Shown here piece by piece: positions 17,394-26,648 of a stretch of DNA of 40,708 nt. The DNA comes from Gammaproteobacteria bacterium MedPE (GTDB taxonomy: Bacteria > Pseudomonadota > Gammaproteobacteria > Enterobacterales > Psychrobiaceae). The translations under genes were made by a program, and so were the position numbers. Below the pieces are notes generated by a model. The model had not been told where the DNA came from, made no database searches, and worked only from the letters and a program-made list of their open reading frames with translations. The stretch's first letter is position 1, and each line of letters opens with the position of its first letter. Where the stretch lies: NCBI GenBank assembly GCA_001874365.1, contig MPDF01000015.1, positions 1-40,708 of the forward strand, in the 5' to 3' direction.

Positions 17394-17930
17394 ATGGCTG
17401 AAGAAGCAGTTGAAGAAGCACAAGGCGGTAGTAAAAAGCTACTTATTATCATTATTGCCGTTGTGGTATTGATTGCTGGCGGTGCAGGTGCTTTTTTCTT
17501 TTTGTCAGGCTCTGATGAACCGACAGATCCCGAAATGTCACTTGAAGAAGGCGCTGAACTAGACGCTGATGTTTCAGAAGAAAGTGCTGACGAAGGTGAG
17601 GCTGAAACTGGTGATGCATTTTATGTTGGGATGCCACGTCCATTTGTATTTAATGTTCCTGGCTATGGCCGAGATCGCTTGGTGCAAATAAAAGTGCAAT
17701 TAATGGTGCGAGGCGGTGATCACGATACCATTGCTCGAAAACATATTCCATTAATTGAAGATACTCTACTAACGACTTTTAGTACTTCTAATGCAGAAAA
17801 GCTTTCAACTAATGAAGGCAAACAGGAATTACGCAAAGAATCTCTTGCAGCAGTGCAACAGGCTCTTGAGCCGCTTGTAGGAAAACCTGTGGTAGAAAAA
17901 GTACTATTTATTGGATTTGTTATGCAATAA
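17394..17930 (+). CDS. fliL: Flagellar basal body-associated protein FliL
   Basis: FliL surrounds or supports the stator and affects torque. The 178-residue protein has a short cytoplasmic N-terminus, one membrane helix at about 16-37 (IIIIAVVVLIAGGAGAFFF), and an acidic linker (about 40-70). A periplasmic domain follows, with VFNVPGYGRDRLVQIKVQLM, a helix around HIPLIEDTLLTTFS, and the family ending KPVVEKVLFIGFVMQ. It is preceded by a 131-nt gap without a clear promoter and followed by fliM after 48 nt. Confidence 0.92.
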   Translation: MAEEAVEEAQGGSKKLLIIIIAVVVLIAGGAGAFFFLSGSDEPTDPEMSLEEGAELDADVSEESADEGEAETGDAFYVGMPRPFVFNVPGYGRDRLVQIKVQLMVRGGDHDTIARKHIPLIEDTLLTTFSTSNAEKLSTNEGKQELRKESLAAVQQALEPLVGKPVVEKVLFIGFVMQ

Positions 17931-17978
17931 CTCTTAATGAGTTGTTGATGTCGTTAACTAAAAAAGGTGGGCTAAAGC

Positions 17979-19001
17979 TTGAATGATCTACTGAGTCAAG
18001 ACGAAATTGATGCGTTGTTACACGGTGTGGATGACGTTGAAGAAGAAGAAGTCGAAGGTGGCGCTGGTGATAGTGCCGCTGAATACGACTTCTCTTCTCA
18101 AGATCGTATTGTTCGTGGTCGAATGCCCACTCTTGAAATGGTTAATGAACGTTTTGCTCGCCATTTGCGAATTAGCTTGTTTAACTTAATGCGCCGAACT
18201 ACTGAGGTTTCTATCAATGGCGTACAAATGCTCAAGTTTGGTGAATATATTCATACGCTGTTCGTTCCAACCAGTTTAAACATGGTTCGTTTTAGGCCTC
18301 TAAAAGGTACCGCATTAATTACCCTTGAAGCACGTTTAGTTTTTATTTTAGTCGATAACTTTTTTGGCGGTGATGGTCGTTACCCTGCCAAAATCGAGGG
18401 ACGTGAATTTACGCCAACAGAACGTCGAATTATTCAATTATTGTTAAAAATTGTTTTTGAAGATTACATGGAAGCTTGGGCACCAGTGATGGATGTTGAG
18501 TTTGAATATTTAGATTCTGAAGTGAATCCATCAATGGCTAACATTGTGAGTCCAACGGAAGTTATTGTTGTATGTTCTTTTCACATTGAACTCGATGGCG
18601 GTGGTGGCGATTTTCATATTGCATTGCCATATTCAATGCTTGAACCTATTAGAGAACTGTTAGATGCCGGTGTTCAGTCTGATAAAGAAGATACTGACCA
18701 ACGCTGGAGTGCGGCCTTAAAAGACGAGATAATGGATGTTGAAGTCGAGCTAGAAGTTGGGCTTGGTGACGTTGATTTAACATTGCGTAAAATTATGGAA
18801 ATGAAAGAAGGCGATATCATTCCATTTGAAATGCCAGATGAACTTGTTGTAAAAGCTGAGGAGCTTCCATCATTTAGAGGAAAACTCGGACAAGTTAATG
18901 ATAATTATGGTTTGGAAGTAACATCGATTATTCCACGACCTGAATCGCAAAAGTCAGAATTTCAATTACTTCAGCGAAAAATGTCTGAAGAAAAATCGTA
19001 A
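17979..19001 (+). CDS. fliM: Flagellar motor switch protein FliM
   Basis: FliM is the C-ring subunit that receives phosphorylated CheY. A TTG start is chosen: AGGTGG lies upstream, and the protein then opens with the invariant FliM N-terminus LLSQDEIDALLHGVDD, the CheY-binding peptide. The 340-residue length is normal. The middle domain (about 45-235) holds GRMPTLEMVNERFARHLR and the FliG-contact segment around GGDGRYPAKIEGREFT. The C-terminal FliN-like domain (about 250-325) includes DVEVELEVGLGDVDLTLRK. It is 14 nt from fliN. Confidence 0.96.
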   Translation: MNDLLSQDEIDALLHGVDDVEEEEVEGGAGDSAAEYDFSSQDRIVRGRMPTLEMVNERFARHLRISLFNLMRRTTEVSINGVQMLKFGEYIHTLFVPTSLNMVRFRPLKGTALITLEARLVFILVDNFFGGDGRYPAKIEGREFTPTERRIIQLLLKIVFEDYMEAWAPVMDVEFEYLDSEVNPSMANIVSPTEVIVVCSFHIELDGGGGDFHIALPYSMLEPIRELLDAGVQSDKEDTDQRWSAALKDEIMDVEVELEVGLGDVDLTLRKIMEMKEGDIIPFEMPDELVVKAEELPSFRGKLGQVNDNYGLEVTSIIPRPESQKSEFQLLQRKMSEEKS

Positions 19002-19015
19002 GTGAGAGATAAAAA

Positions 19016-19405
19016 ATGAGTGATATGGATGATTGGGCTGACGCAATGGCTGAACAAGCCGATGCAGAAGCTGAAGAAGCACAAAAGGCTGAGTTAGACC
19101 AGCTTGATGAGTCTGCTATTGGTGGTGACGGCGAAATTTCAGGCGATGCAAAACTTGATGCTATTCTAGATATTCCAGTGACCATTTCAATGGAAGTTGG
19201 GCGGTCAAATATTACTATTCGTAATTTACTGCAATTAAACCAAGGTTCAGTGATTGAACTTGATCGTGTTGCTGGTGAATCTCTTGATGTGTTAGTCAAC
19301 GGTACCTTAATCGCCCATGGCGAAGTAGTTGTCGTCAATGATAAATTTGGTATTCGATTAACTGATGTTATTAGTCAAACAGAACGTATTAAAAAATTAC
19401 GTTAG
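19016..19405 (+). CDS. fliN: Flagellar motor switch protein FliN
   Basis: FliN forms the bottom of the C-ring with FliM and contacts FliH. The 129-residue protein has an acidic Ala/Glu-rich N-terminus (about 1-45) and the SpoA-type C-terminal domain (about 50-127), with LDIPVTISMEVGRSNITIRN, QLNQGSVIELDRVAGESLDV, VNGTLIAHGEVVVVNDKFGI and RLTDVIS. An AGAGATAAAAA stretch precedes the ATG. Its 3' end overlaps the start of fliO by 41 nt. Confidence 0.96.
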   Translation: MSDMDDWADAMAEQADAEAEEAQKAELDQLDESAIGGDGEISGDAKLDAILDIPVTISMEVGRSNITIRNLLQLNQGSVIELDRVAGESLDVLVNGTLIAHGEVVVVNDKFGIRLTDVISQTERIKKLR

Positions 19406-19790
19406 AAAGCTTAGTGCTGGGCTCATCGCCTGCCTTAGTTTACCAGCCGCGGCAACAACACTGACTGAGCCGCCAGATTTCTTGCGCATGATCATGTCGC
19501 TAATCATTGTATTGGCGGTTATTTTCTTGCTCGCGTTCATCGTGAAGAAGCTTAAAATTACCCCACATAGCCAAAAACACCTACGCAGTGTGGCCCAGTT
19601 ATCTATTGGACCTAAAGAGCGAGTTGTTGTTGTTGAAGTCAATGGTGAGCAGTTTATGCTTGGCGTTACAAATAATAATGTTAATTTGCTCCATAAACTT
19701 GAAAACCCAATTGAAAAAAATCAGCCGTCGGATAGTGCAGAAAAATTACCATTAACAATTCAATCGCTATTGAAGAAAGGGAAGTCATGA
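19365..19790 (+). CDS. fliO: Flagellar biosynthetic protein FliO
   Basis: FliO is a small membrane chaperone for assembly of the FliP-FliQ-FliR core. The 141-residue protein has a signal-like hydrophobic stretch (about 16-31, ending AAAT) and a membrane helix at about 38-61 ([20 protein letters not shown]). The cytoplasmic domain contains [20 protein letters not shown] and [19 protein letters not shown]. The only ATG that keeps the signal-like region lies inside fliN, 41 nt before its stop; no closer in-frame ATG exists before residue 42. It overlaps fliP by 4 nt. Confidence 0.85.
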   Translation: MLLVKQNVLKNYVRKLSAGLIACLSLPAAATTLTEPPDFLRMIMSLIIVLAVIFLLAFIVKKLKITPHSQKHLRSVAQLSIGPKERVVVVEVNGEQFMLGVTNNNVNLLHKLENPIEKNQPSDSAEKLPLTIQSLLKKGKS

Positions 19791-20524
19791 TCAAGTATTT
19801 TATTGCTGTATTTATCATGTTGGTGTCGCCAGCGTTGATGGCAGATACAGGCCTACCAGCGGTTACTGTCGTGCCAAATGCTGATGGAACACAAAGTTAC
19901 AGCATAACGCTGCAAGTGCTTGCATTAATGACGGCGCTTAGCTTCATTCCTGCCGTCTTAATCATGATGACTTCTTTTACTCGTATTGTAATTGTCTTAT
20001 CAATTTTAAGGCAGGCAATGGGCTTGCAACAAGCGCCGTCTAATCAGGTTATTATTGGTCTTTCGTTATTTCTAAGCCTGTTTATCATGTCACCTGTACT
20101 CGATAAGATTAATAATGTTGCAGTTCAGCCTTACGTCAATGAACAAGTGGATGCAATTGCTGCACTAAAATTGGCACAAGGGCCTATTCGTGAGTTTATG
20201 TTGTCACAAACGCGGGAAAAGGATATTGCGACGTTTTTAGATATTGCTAATCGCACGGACGTTGCTGCGCCAGAAGATGCGCCAATGACCGTATTGATTC
20301 CAGCGTTTATTACGAGTGAATTAAAAACGGCTTTTCAAATCGGATTTATGCTGTTTATTCCTTTTTTGGTCATTGATTTGGTGGTTGCCAGTGTCTTAAT
20401 GGCAATGGGTATGATGATGTTGTCGCCGATGATCGTTTCATTACCTTTTAAATTGATGCTATTTGTATTGGTTGATGGTTGGTCGCTAGTGATGGGAACA
20501 CTTGCCAAGAGTTTTGGATTATGA
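19787..20524 (+). CDS. fliP: Flagellar export gate protein FliP
   Basis: FliP pentamers form the core of the export channel in the MS ring. The 245-residue protein has a cleavable signal peptide (about 1-20, ending PALMADT) and four membrane helices. Family signatures are [20 protein letters not shown], the Met-rich gate segment after [20 protein letters not shown], and [20 protein letters not shown] near the C-terminus. It starts in an ATGA overlap with fliO and is followed by fliQ after 24 nt. Confidence 0.97.
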   Translation: MIKYFIAVFIMLVSPALMADTGLPAVTVVPNADGTQSYSITLQVLALMTALSFIPAVLIMMTSFTRIVIVLSILRQAMGLQQAPSNQVIIGLSLFLSLFIMSPVLDKINNVAVQPYVNEQVDAIAALKLAQGPIREFMLSQTREKDIATFLDIANRTDVAAPEDAPMTVLIPAFITSELKTAFQIGFMLFIPFLVIDLVVASVLMAMGMMMLSPMIVSLPFKLMLFVLVDGWSLVMGTLAKSFGL

Positions 20525-20548
20525 CGAGACTGAATAAGGAGCAAATCG

Positions 20549-20818
20549 ATGTCACCTGAAGTTTTTGTCGATATTTTTCGCGACGCGCTGTTTGTGGTTA
20601 TGCTGCTCGTTGCGGCCATTGTTGTGCCCAGCTTAATTATTGGTTTAATTGTTGCCATCTTTCAGGCGGCGACCTCCATCAATGAACAAACGCTAAGTTT
20701 TTTACCGCGTCTAATGATGACATTACTTGCTTTAATTATTGGTGCTCATTGGCTGACCCAACAATTAATGGACTTTACTATCGGCATGATTGAAGCGATA
20801 CCACGCGTAATAGGGTAA
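20549..20818 (+). CDS. fliQ: Flagellar export gate protein FliQ
   Basis: FliQ wraps the outside of the FliP-FliR export core. The 89-residue length is standard. Two membrane helices are clear (about 13-36 and 52-72), linked by the conserved FQAATSINEQTLSFLPRL, which is diagnostic of the FliQ/SpaQ family. An AAGGAG ribosome site lies before the ATG. It is 3 nt from fliR. Confidence 0.97.
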   Translation: MSPEVFVDIFRDALFVVMLLVAAIVVPSLIIGLIVAIFQAATSINEQTLSFLPRLMMTLLALIIGAHWLTQQLMDFTIGMIEAIPRVIG

Positions 20819-20821
20819 TTT

Positions 20822-21607
20822 GTGACACTTTACGAGAACATCATCATGGAATGGCTTGCAGCTCATATTTGGGCATTTGCACGTGTTTCAGGGATGTTTA
20901 TGGTCATGACAGTCGTTGGTAGTAATAACTTATCAACGAGGCTACGCTTGTTCTATGCATTAGCGGTTACCTACCTAATCGTACCTACTATTGGTCATTT
21001 TCCAACAGCCGATCTATTTTCCTTTTCAAGCTACATTATTGTTATCCAACAGACATTAATTGGTGTTGCCATTGGTTTCATCTCCGTTTTGGTGATGCAA
21101 TCTTTTGTTATTGCTGGTCAGGTGATAGGTATGCAAACGAGTTTAGGGTTTGCGTCTATGGTTGATCCTGGTTCTGGACAGACTGTTCCCGTCGTAGGCC
21201 AATTTTTTCTACTGTTAGCGACCTTGATGTTTTTGGCCATTGATGGTCATTTAATTATGATTAAAATGCTGGTTGTTAGCTTTGAAACGCTGCCAATTGG
21301 GGAGGTAGGTTTATCCAGTGTTACCATGGAAAATATCGCTAAGTGGGGGATGTGGATGTTTACATCAGCACTTGCAATGTCTATTGCGGCGATGGTTGCT
21401 TTACTCGTGATTAATTTCTCATTTGGCATTTTAACCCGCGCCGCGCCACAACTAAATATTTTCGCCATTGGTTTCCCAGTTACTATGCTCGCAGGCCTCT
21501 TAGTATTATGGTTAACACTTGATACTGTTATGTCGCATTTTGATGCGCAATGGGAGCGTGGTATGGAAATGATGTGTAATGTCATTAATACAAAGTGTGA
21601 ATTCTAA
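20822..21607 (+). CDS. fliR: Flagellar export gate protein FliR
   Basis: FliR completes the FliP5-FliQ4-FliR1 export core. The 261-residue protein has about six membrane helices. Family features are the N-terminal WAFARVSGMFMVM, the GVAIGFISVLVMQSFVIAGQ segment, IGMQTSLGFASMVDPGSGQ and the C-terminal FAIGFPVTMLAGLLVLWLTL. I keep the GTG at 20822, with AGGG about 9 nt before it; an internal ATG at 20846 is an alternative that would shorten it by 8 residues. It is followed by flhB after 15 nt. Confidence 0.95.
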   Translation: MTLYENIIMEWLAAHIWAFARVSGMFMVMTVVGSNNLSTRLRLFYALAVTYLIVPTIGHFPTADLFSFSSYIIVIQQTLIGVAIGFISVLVMQSFVIAGQVIGMQTSLGFASMVDPGSGQTVPVVGQFFLLLATLMFLAIDGHLIMIKMLVVSFETLPIGEVGLSSVTMENIAKWGMWMFTSALAMSIAAMVALLVINFSFGILTRAAPQLNIFAIGFPVTMLAGLLVLWLTLDTVMSHFDAQWERGMEMMCNVINTKCEF

Positions 21608-21622
21608 CGGGAGCGTTGTGTA

Positions 21623-22753
21623 ATGGCAGCAAGTGACGGCCAAGAAAAGACAGAACAAGCTACCCCCAAGAAGCTGCAACAAGCAAGAGAGAAGGGACAG
21701 GTTCCCCGCTCCAAAGACCTTGGTACTGCAGCTGTTCTAATTGCTTCCGCTGTTGGCATGTACATATTTGGCAGTGCGATAGCCACCTCACTTTTCAACG
21801 TAATGAAGCGATTGTTTTCATTGAAACGAAGTGAAGCCTTTGATACCAATCAGTTTGGGTTGATGTGGGCAGAAGTGATGTCGACTATCGCTTGGCCGAT
21901 TATTGGATTTGTCGTGAGTTTATTTATTGCTGCATTTGTCGGTAGTATCGTGCTCGGTGGTTTGACTTTTAGTAGCGAAGCGATGATGCCAAAGGCATCA
22001 AAAATGAGTCCAATTGCAGGATTCAAGCGAATGTTTGGCATGCAGGCGGTGGTTGAACTACTGAAATCTATCGGTAAGTTCGCGGTAATTGCTACGTTAG
22101 CTTGGACCTTGCTAACTTTTTATTTTCCACGCATTCTTGCCCTAAGCCAAACGTCATTTCCATTAAATGTTATCGAAGCCCTCGATATTTTATTGTGGAT
22201 TTTTATTCTTCTGTGTTGTTCGTTGTTACTTATCGCCGCTGTTGATGCGCCATACCAGATTTTTAAGCATAACAAAGAGCTTAAGATGACATTACAAGAA
22301 GTGAAAGATGAACATAAAAATATCGAAGGTAAGCCAGAGGTCAAAGGTAGGCAACGTCAATTACAAAGAGAAGTATCGCAACGTCGAATGATGCAAGATG
22401 TGCCAGAAGCTGATGTGATTGTGACCAACCCAACCCATTTCTCAGTTGCTTTAAAGTATGATGTGAATGGTTCTAGTGCACCAACTGTTGTTGCTAAAGG
22501 TGGCGATCATATGGCTTTTAGGATCCGTGAAGTTGCACGCGAGAATGAAGTTTCGATTGTTTCGAGTCCTGCACTTGCACGAGCAATTTATCACACGACT
22601 GAAATTAGTGAGCCAATTCCGGATGGATTATTCGCCGCTGTTGCACAAGTATTAGCCTATGTCTATCAGTTAGAACAGTTTAAGAAACGTAAAGGACGAC
22701 GTCCAACTAAACTCCCTAAGGAATTCGACATTCCAGAAAACCTGAAACACTAG
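21623..22753 (+). CDS. flhB: Flagellar export switch protein FlhB
   Basis: FlhB sets substrate specificity of the export apparatus and switches from hook to filament proteins after FliK signalling. The 376-residue protein has the cytoplasmic N-terminus GQEKTEQATPKKLQQAREKG, four membrane helices (about 35-55, 88-112, 145-168 and 188-207), and a cytoplasmic domain with the self-cleaving NPTH motif at residues 269-272. DAPYQIFKHNKELKMTLQEV precedes it. The protein ends in a basic tail. It closes the fliL-flhB run; a 309-nt gap follows to the chosen flhA start. Confidence 0.97.
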   Translation: MAASDGQEKTEQATPKKLQQAREKGQVPRSKDLGTAAVLIASAVGMYIFGSAIATSLFNVMKRLFSLKRSEAFDTNQFGLMWAEVMSTIAWPIIGFVVSLFIAAFVGSIVLGGLTFSSEAMMPKASKMSPIAGFKRMFGMQAVVELLKSIGKFAVIATLAWTLLTFYFPRILALSQTSFPLNVIEALDILLWIFILLCCSLLLIAAVDAPYQIFKHNKELKMTLQEVKDEHKNIEGKPEVKGRQRQLQREVSQRRMMQDVPEADVIVTNPTHFSVALKYDVNGSSAPTVVAKGGDHMAFRIREVARENEVSIVSSPALARAIYHTTEISEPIPDGLFAAVAQVLAYVYQLEQFKKRKGRRPTKLPKEFDIPENLKH

Positions 22754-22861
22754 ATTGATTTTTAACCATTTAGTTCCTGTAAGGTAAGTGATTAATTGAA
22801 GCCGTAAATTACTGACACTAACGCTATCTTGTTGTTGGTTCACACTAAAATAAAAACGACA

Positions 22862-22892
22862 TGAGCTAAATTGACAACGTCAATAAAATGAC
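22862..22892. promoter_or_regulatory. Tandem FlrA-box-like sites upstream of flhA
   Basis: GTCAATAAAATGAC (22879-22892) matches the FleQ consensus except at one defined position. Just upstream, TAAATTGAC (22867-22875) supplies the complete right part of a second box. They lie roughly 105-135 nt upstream of the predicted flhA sigma54 start, a normal enhancer distance. The remaining flhB-flhA gap holds no gene or clear terminator that I can see. Confidence 0.55.
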
Positions 22893-22970
22893 TGCTATGA
22901 TGGACGGTTGACTATTGGCTAATTGCTTGTTATTTCTATGTAATTAATATAAAAATCTAACTATGTATTT

Positions 22971-22985
22971 TGGCGCATTCATTGC
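22971..22985 (+). promoter_or_regulatory. sigma54 promoter of flhA
   Basis: TTGGCGC-N5-TTGC, with GG at 22972-22973 and GC at 22984-22985, 10 nt apart. The predicted start is near 22997. This makes an flhA start at 23003 unlikely, since the leader would be only a few bases. Confidence 0.78.
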
Positions 22986-23062
22986 AATGACGTTGATTTA
23001 CGATGCTGTTATTCGACGGAATTGACGGCAGATTCATGTTAGTTATCAAGGCTCATCATTTA

Positions 23063-25171
23063 ATGGATATCAAAGCGAGATTTTCGCAAGTTATTGCAGG
23101 CAACCAAGCTGTAATCAAAGGGGTTGCAACGCCGTTATTGGTGCTGGCTGCGCTTGGCATGATCGTTCTTCCTATTCCCGCATTTTTACTCGATTCTATT
23201 TTTGTTTTCAATATATTGTTATCAATGGTGGTATTACTGGTTGCAATCTATTCGTTAAGGCCTCTTGATTTCGCAGCATTTCCTAGTGTGCTGTTAATTG
23301 CAACTCTATTACGCCTTGCGGTAAATGTTGCATCGACTCGAATTGTTTTACTTGAAGGCCATGAGGGTGGTGATGCGGCAGGTAAAGTTATTGAAGCGTT
23401 TGGCTCAGTGGTTATTGGCGGTAATTACGCCGTTGGTTTAGTTGTATTCTTAATTCTAATTATTATTAATTTCGCGGTTGTTACCAAAGGTGCAGGGCGT
23501 ATTTCTGAAGTGAGTGCGCGTTTTACCTTAGATGCAATGCCAGGTAAGCAAATGGCAATCGATGCCGATTTAAATGCCGGCATCATTGATCAAGATACCG
23601 CACGAGAACGTCGAGCTGAAGTCACAAAAGAAGCAGATTTTTACGGTTCAATGGATGGTGCATCCAAATTCGTTAAAGGTGATGCCATTGCGGGTATTCT
23701 AATCTTAGTGATTAACATCATTGGCGGCTTTGTTATTGGTATGGTTCAACACGGCTTAACCATGAGTCAGGCCATTGAAATTTATACATTGCTTACCATT
23801 GGTGATGGATTAGTTGCTCAAATACCTTCTCTATTATTATCTATCGCTGCGGCATTAATGGTCACCAGACAAAATGAGTCTGAAGAAATGGGTAAGATGG
23901 TATTTGCCCAAATGCTTAGTAATCCTAAAGCGTTGTTAGTGGCAGGTGGTATTTTATTTGTGATGGGTATTATTCCTGGTATGCCGACTGTTGCGTTTTT
24001 ATCAATGGCGTTGTTATCACTAGGTATTGGCTATAAGTTATCTCGCGATGCAAAATCAACAACCAAGAGCGGAGAACTTGCCACGGCTGATGGGACTCCA
24101 GCATCAAGTGCACCACCAGAACCTGTTAAAGAGTTAGGGTGGAGTGATGTAAATCAAGTCGACGTGATTGGACTTGAAGTAGGATACCGTCTTATTCCGT
24201 TAGTGGACGTTGGTCAAAGCGGTGAGTTACTTTCTCGCATTAAGGGTGTTCGAAAAAAATTATCACAAGAATACGGGTTTTTAGTACCAGCTGTACACAT
24301 TCGCGATAACCTTGATTTAAATGCTAATAGTTATCGGATTTCATTAATGGGCGTAACCATTGGTGAAGCTGAAATACGTCATGATTGTGAGCTAGCGATT
24401 AATCCGGGCCAAGTATTTGGTATGGTTGAGGGGACACCAACCACTGACCCCGCATTTGGACTTGAAGCGGTATGGATTACGCCTGAACAACGGGAACATG
24501 CGCAAACATTAGGGTACACCGTTGTTGATCCAGCGACGGTAGTAGCAACTCATATTAGTCAGTTATTAACCAATAATGCATCGCAACTACTTGGCCACGA
24601 AGAAGTACAGAACTTACTGGATATTTTAGAGCGACAATATCCAAAACTTGTTGAAGGCTTAGTGCCTGACTTATTGCCACTTGGTGTGGTTGTTAAGGTT
24701 ATGCAAAACTTACTTAACGAAGGTGTGCCGGTCAGAGATTTACGAACCATTGTTCAAACATTAGTTGAGTATGGTTCGAAGAGTCAGGACCCTGACGTGT
24801 TAACCGCTGCCGCACGAATAGCACTCAAACGATTAATAGTCCAAGAAATCAATGGTATAGAGCCTGAATTATCTGTGATAACATTGGCGCCTGATTTGGA
24901 ACAAATGTTGCACCAAACGATGCAAGCATCTGGTGGTGACGCTGGGGCAGGTATGGAACCTGGTTTAGCGGAACGCTTGCAAAGTTCGTTAGCAACAGCG
25001 ACAGAGCAATTAGAGTTAGAAGGATTGCCTGCTATCTTATTGACGTCAGGTGTATTAAGATCGACATTGTCACGTTTTGTTAAAAATACAATTCCAGGAT
25101 TACGGGTGCTTTCATATCAAGAAGTGCCGGATGATAAACAAATAAAAATTGTTAGTTCAGTTGGACAGTAA
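23063..25171 (+). CDS. flhA: Flagellar export gate protein FlhA
   Basis: FlhA is the nonameric export gate that uses the proton gradient and docks chaperone-substrate pairs. I chose the ATG at 23063 (MDIKARFSQV), giving 702 residues, because the family has a short N-terminus before the first helix. In-frame starts at 23003 and 23036 add 20 and 9 unmatched residues. About eight membrane helices lie within residues 20-310. The conserved FHIPEP-type loop contains GDAIAGILILVINIIGG, preceded by AMPGKQMAIDADLNAGIID. The cytoplasmic domain (about 340-700) includes GLVPDLLPLGVVVKVMQNLL. It likely heads the flhA-flhF-flhG-fliA operon. Confidence 0.95.
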   Translation: MDIKARFSQVIAGNQAVIKGVATPLLVLAALGMIVLPIPAFLLDSIFVFNILLSMVVLLVAIYSLRPLDFAAFPSVLLIATLLRLAVNVASTRIVLLEGHEGGDAAGKVIEAFGSVVIGGNYAVGLVVFLILIIINFAVVTKGAGRISEVSARFTLDAMPGKQMAIDADLNAGIIDQDTARERRAEVTKEADFYGSMDGASKFVKGDAIAGILILVINIIGGFVIGMVQHGLTMSQAIEIYTLLTIGDGLVAQIPSLLLSIAAALMVTRQNESEEMGKMVFAQMLSNPKALLVAGGILFVMGIIPGMPTVAFLSMALLSLGIGYKLSRDAKSTTKSGELATADGTPASSAPPEPVKELGWSDVNQVDVIGLEVGYRLIPLVDVGQSGELLSRIKGVRKKLSQEYGFLVPAVHIRDNLDLNANSYRISLMGVTIGEAEIRHDCELAINPGQVFGMVEGTPTTDPAFGLEAVWITPEQREHAQTLGYTVVDPATVVATHISQLLTNNASQLLGHEEVQNLLDILERQYPKLVEGLVPDLLPLGVVVKVMQNLLNEGVPVRDLRTIVQTLVEYGSKSQDPDVLTAAARIALKRLIVQEINGIEPELSVITLAPDLEQMLHQTMQASGGDAGAGMEPGLAERLQSSLATATEQLELEGLPAILLTSGVLRSTLSRFVKNTIPGLRVLSYQEVPDDKQIKIVSSVGQ

Positions 25172-25185
25172 CACAGAGGTTATCT

Positions 25186-26640
25186 TTGAAAATTAAACGT
25201 TTTTTCGCTAAAGACATTCGTTCAGCACTCGATGAGATAAAAATCGCATTGGGGCCTGACGCTATTATTATGTCGAATAAAAACGTCGAAGGCGGTGTTG
25301 AAATCGTCGCTGCTATTGATGAAGATAATAATGCTGTTGTTAAAAGTTCAACATCTGCGCCGGCAAAGCCTATTTCTGAGCCACAACGACAGGCGCCTGA
25401 ACGCCCGGCGACATCCAATCAACGAAGTGATAGTAGTTGGGATACTAATAGTCGATTAGAGCGCGAATTTAACGACGACCAAGTCTCATTATCAGGATTT
25501 CAACAGCGACTAATTAAACAACAGGCAGAGCACGCTGTGTCAGAGTTGGCACCGGAGCCGTCATCTGATTTCATGCACCAAACTCCGGCTCCTTCGATTC
25601 AATCAAATAATGATGAATTACCTGCATGGGCTCAAACATTAAATAAGCCACCTTTTCAACAAGAAAAACACGAAGAGGCACATCAGGCACAAGGACTTGA
25701 CCAAATTTCTCAGTCTGCCCAAAGCCCTGCTATCGAAGAGCTACGCCAAGAAATGGCATCTATGCGGCAGTTATTACAGCATCAAGTGAGTAGTTTAATG
25801 ACGCAAGATGCTAATCGTCGTGATCCAATTCGTCATTTGTTGGATAAAGAATTAGTTCGTCTTGGTTTTGATAGTCATGTTGCTCAGCAGTTACTCGTTA
25901 ATATTCCATCTAATATTGATATTGAACAAGCAAAAGAAGCATTGGCAAGAACGATGCTTGAACGGGTTTCTTCAACACGTAATGACGTGTTAGAGCAAGG
26001 CGGTGTCGTCGCTTTACTGGGGCCGACAGGCGTCGGTAAAACAACGACAGTTGCAAAGTTGGCCGCGCGTTATGCAATGCGTTTCGGTCAAGAACAAGTG
26101 GCGATGATTACGACAGATAGTTACCGTATCGGCGCTTATGAACAATTAAATACCTATGGCAAAATTATGGGTTGTCCTGTAACTGTGGCTAAGGATGCAC
26201 AGCAATTGGCTGATGCCATTTATCAATACAGAACGAAACGATTAGTGCTTATTGATACTGCAGGAATGGGGCAACGAGATATTCGCCTTAATGAGCAGCT
26301 CACTACATTGATGAATTCAAGTCATGTCGCGATACGTAGTTATTTAGTGCTGCCAGCAACTGCTCAGCGTCAAGTTTTAGAAGATGCTATTACTCAATTT
26401 AGAAAAATTCCATTGACCGGTACTATTGTTACCAAAATGGATGAAGCAATTGGCGCGAGTGAGATTTTAAGTGTTGCTATAGGTAATTCATTGCCAATTG
26501 GTTATTTAACCAACGGTCAGCGCGTTCCAGAAGATATTGGGGTCGCAGACATTAAAAAATTAATAGATAGTGTGGTAGATAATATTGGTAATGATGTTGC
26601 CAATGCGTCTAACTCAGACATTGCACGATTTAACAGGTAG
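25186..26640 (+). CDS. flhF: Polar flagellum placement GTPase FlhF
   Basis: FlhF is an SRP-type GTPase that marks the cell pole for flagellar assembly. The start is a TTG with AGAGGT just upstream, giving MKIKRFFAKDIRSALDEIK, the normal FlhF N-terminus. The 484-residue protein has a basic N-terminal domain, a long Gln/Pro/Ser-rich linker (about 55-180), a helical N domain, and the G domain with G1 GPTGVGKTT (279-287). The segments TTDSYRIGAYEQL, LIDTAGMGQRD and TKMDEA are also present. It lies 14 nt after flhA and 8 nt before flhG, its regulator. Confidence 0.96.
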   Translation: MKIKRFFAKDIRSALDEIKIALGPDAIIMSNKNVEGGVEIVAAIDEDNNAVVKSSTSAPAKPISEPQRQAPERPATSNQRSDSSWDTNSRLEREFNDDQVSLSGFQQRLIKQQAEHAVSELAPEPSSDFMHQTPAPSIQSNNDELPAWAQTLNKPPFQQEKHEEAHQAQGLDQISQSAQSPAIEELRQEMASMRQLLQHQVSSLMTQDANRRDPIRHLLDKELVRLGFDSHVAQQLLVNIPSNIDIEQAKEALARTMLERVSSTRNDVLEQGGVVALLGPTGVGKTTTVAKLAARYAMRFGQEQVAMITTDSYRIGAYEQLNTYGKIMGCPVTVAKDAQQLADAIYQYRTKRLVLIDTAGMGQRDIRLNEQLTTLMNSSHVAIRSYLVLPATAQRQVLEDAITQFRKIPLTGTIVTKMDEAIGASEILSVAIGNSLPIGYLTNGQRVPEDIGVADIKKLIDSVVDNIGNDVANASNSDIARFNR

Positions 26641-26648
26641 GCAGTAAA

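Noticed and set aside
22871-22901. TTGACA with extended -10 TGCTATGAT as a sigma70 promoter for flhA
   Set aside because: The 19-nt spacer is long, and the TTGACA is part of the tandem FlrA-box sequence; the sigma54 site at 22971 is a better promoter.
23003-23062. N-terminal extension of FlhA from 23003
   Set aside because: It would begin only a few bases after the predicted sigma54 start and adds residues absent from the family.
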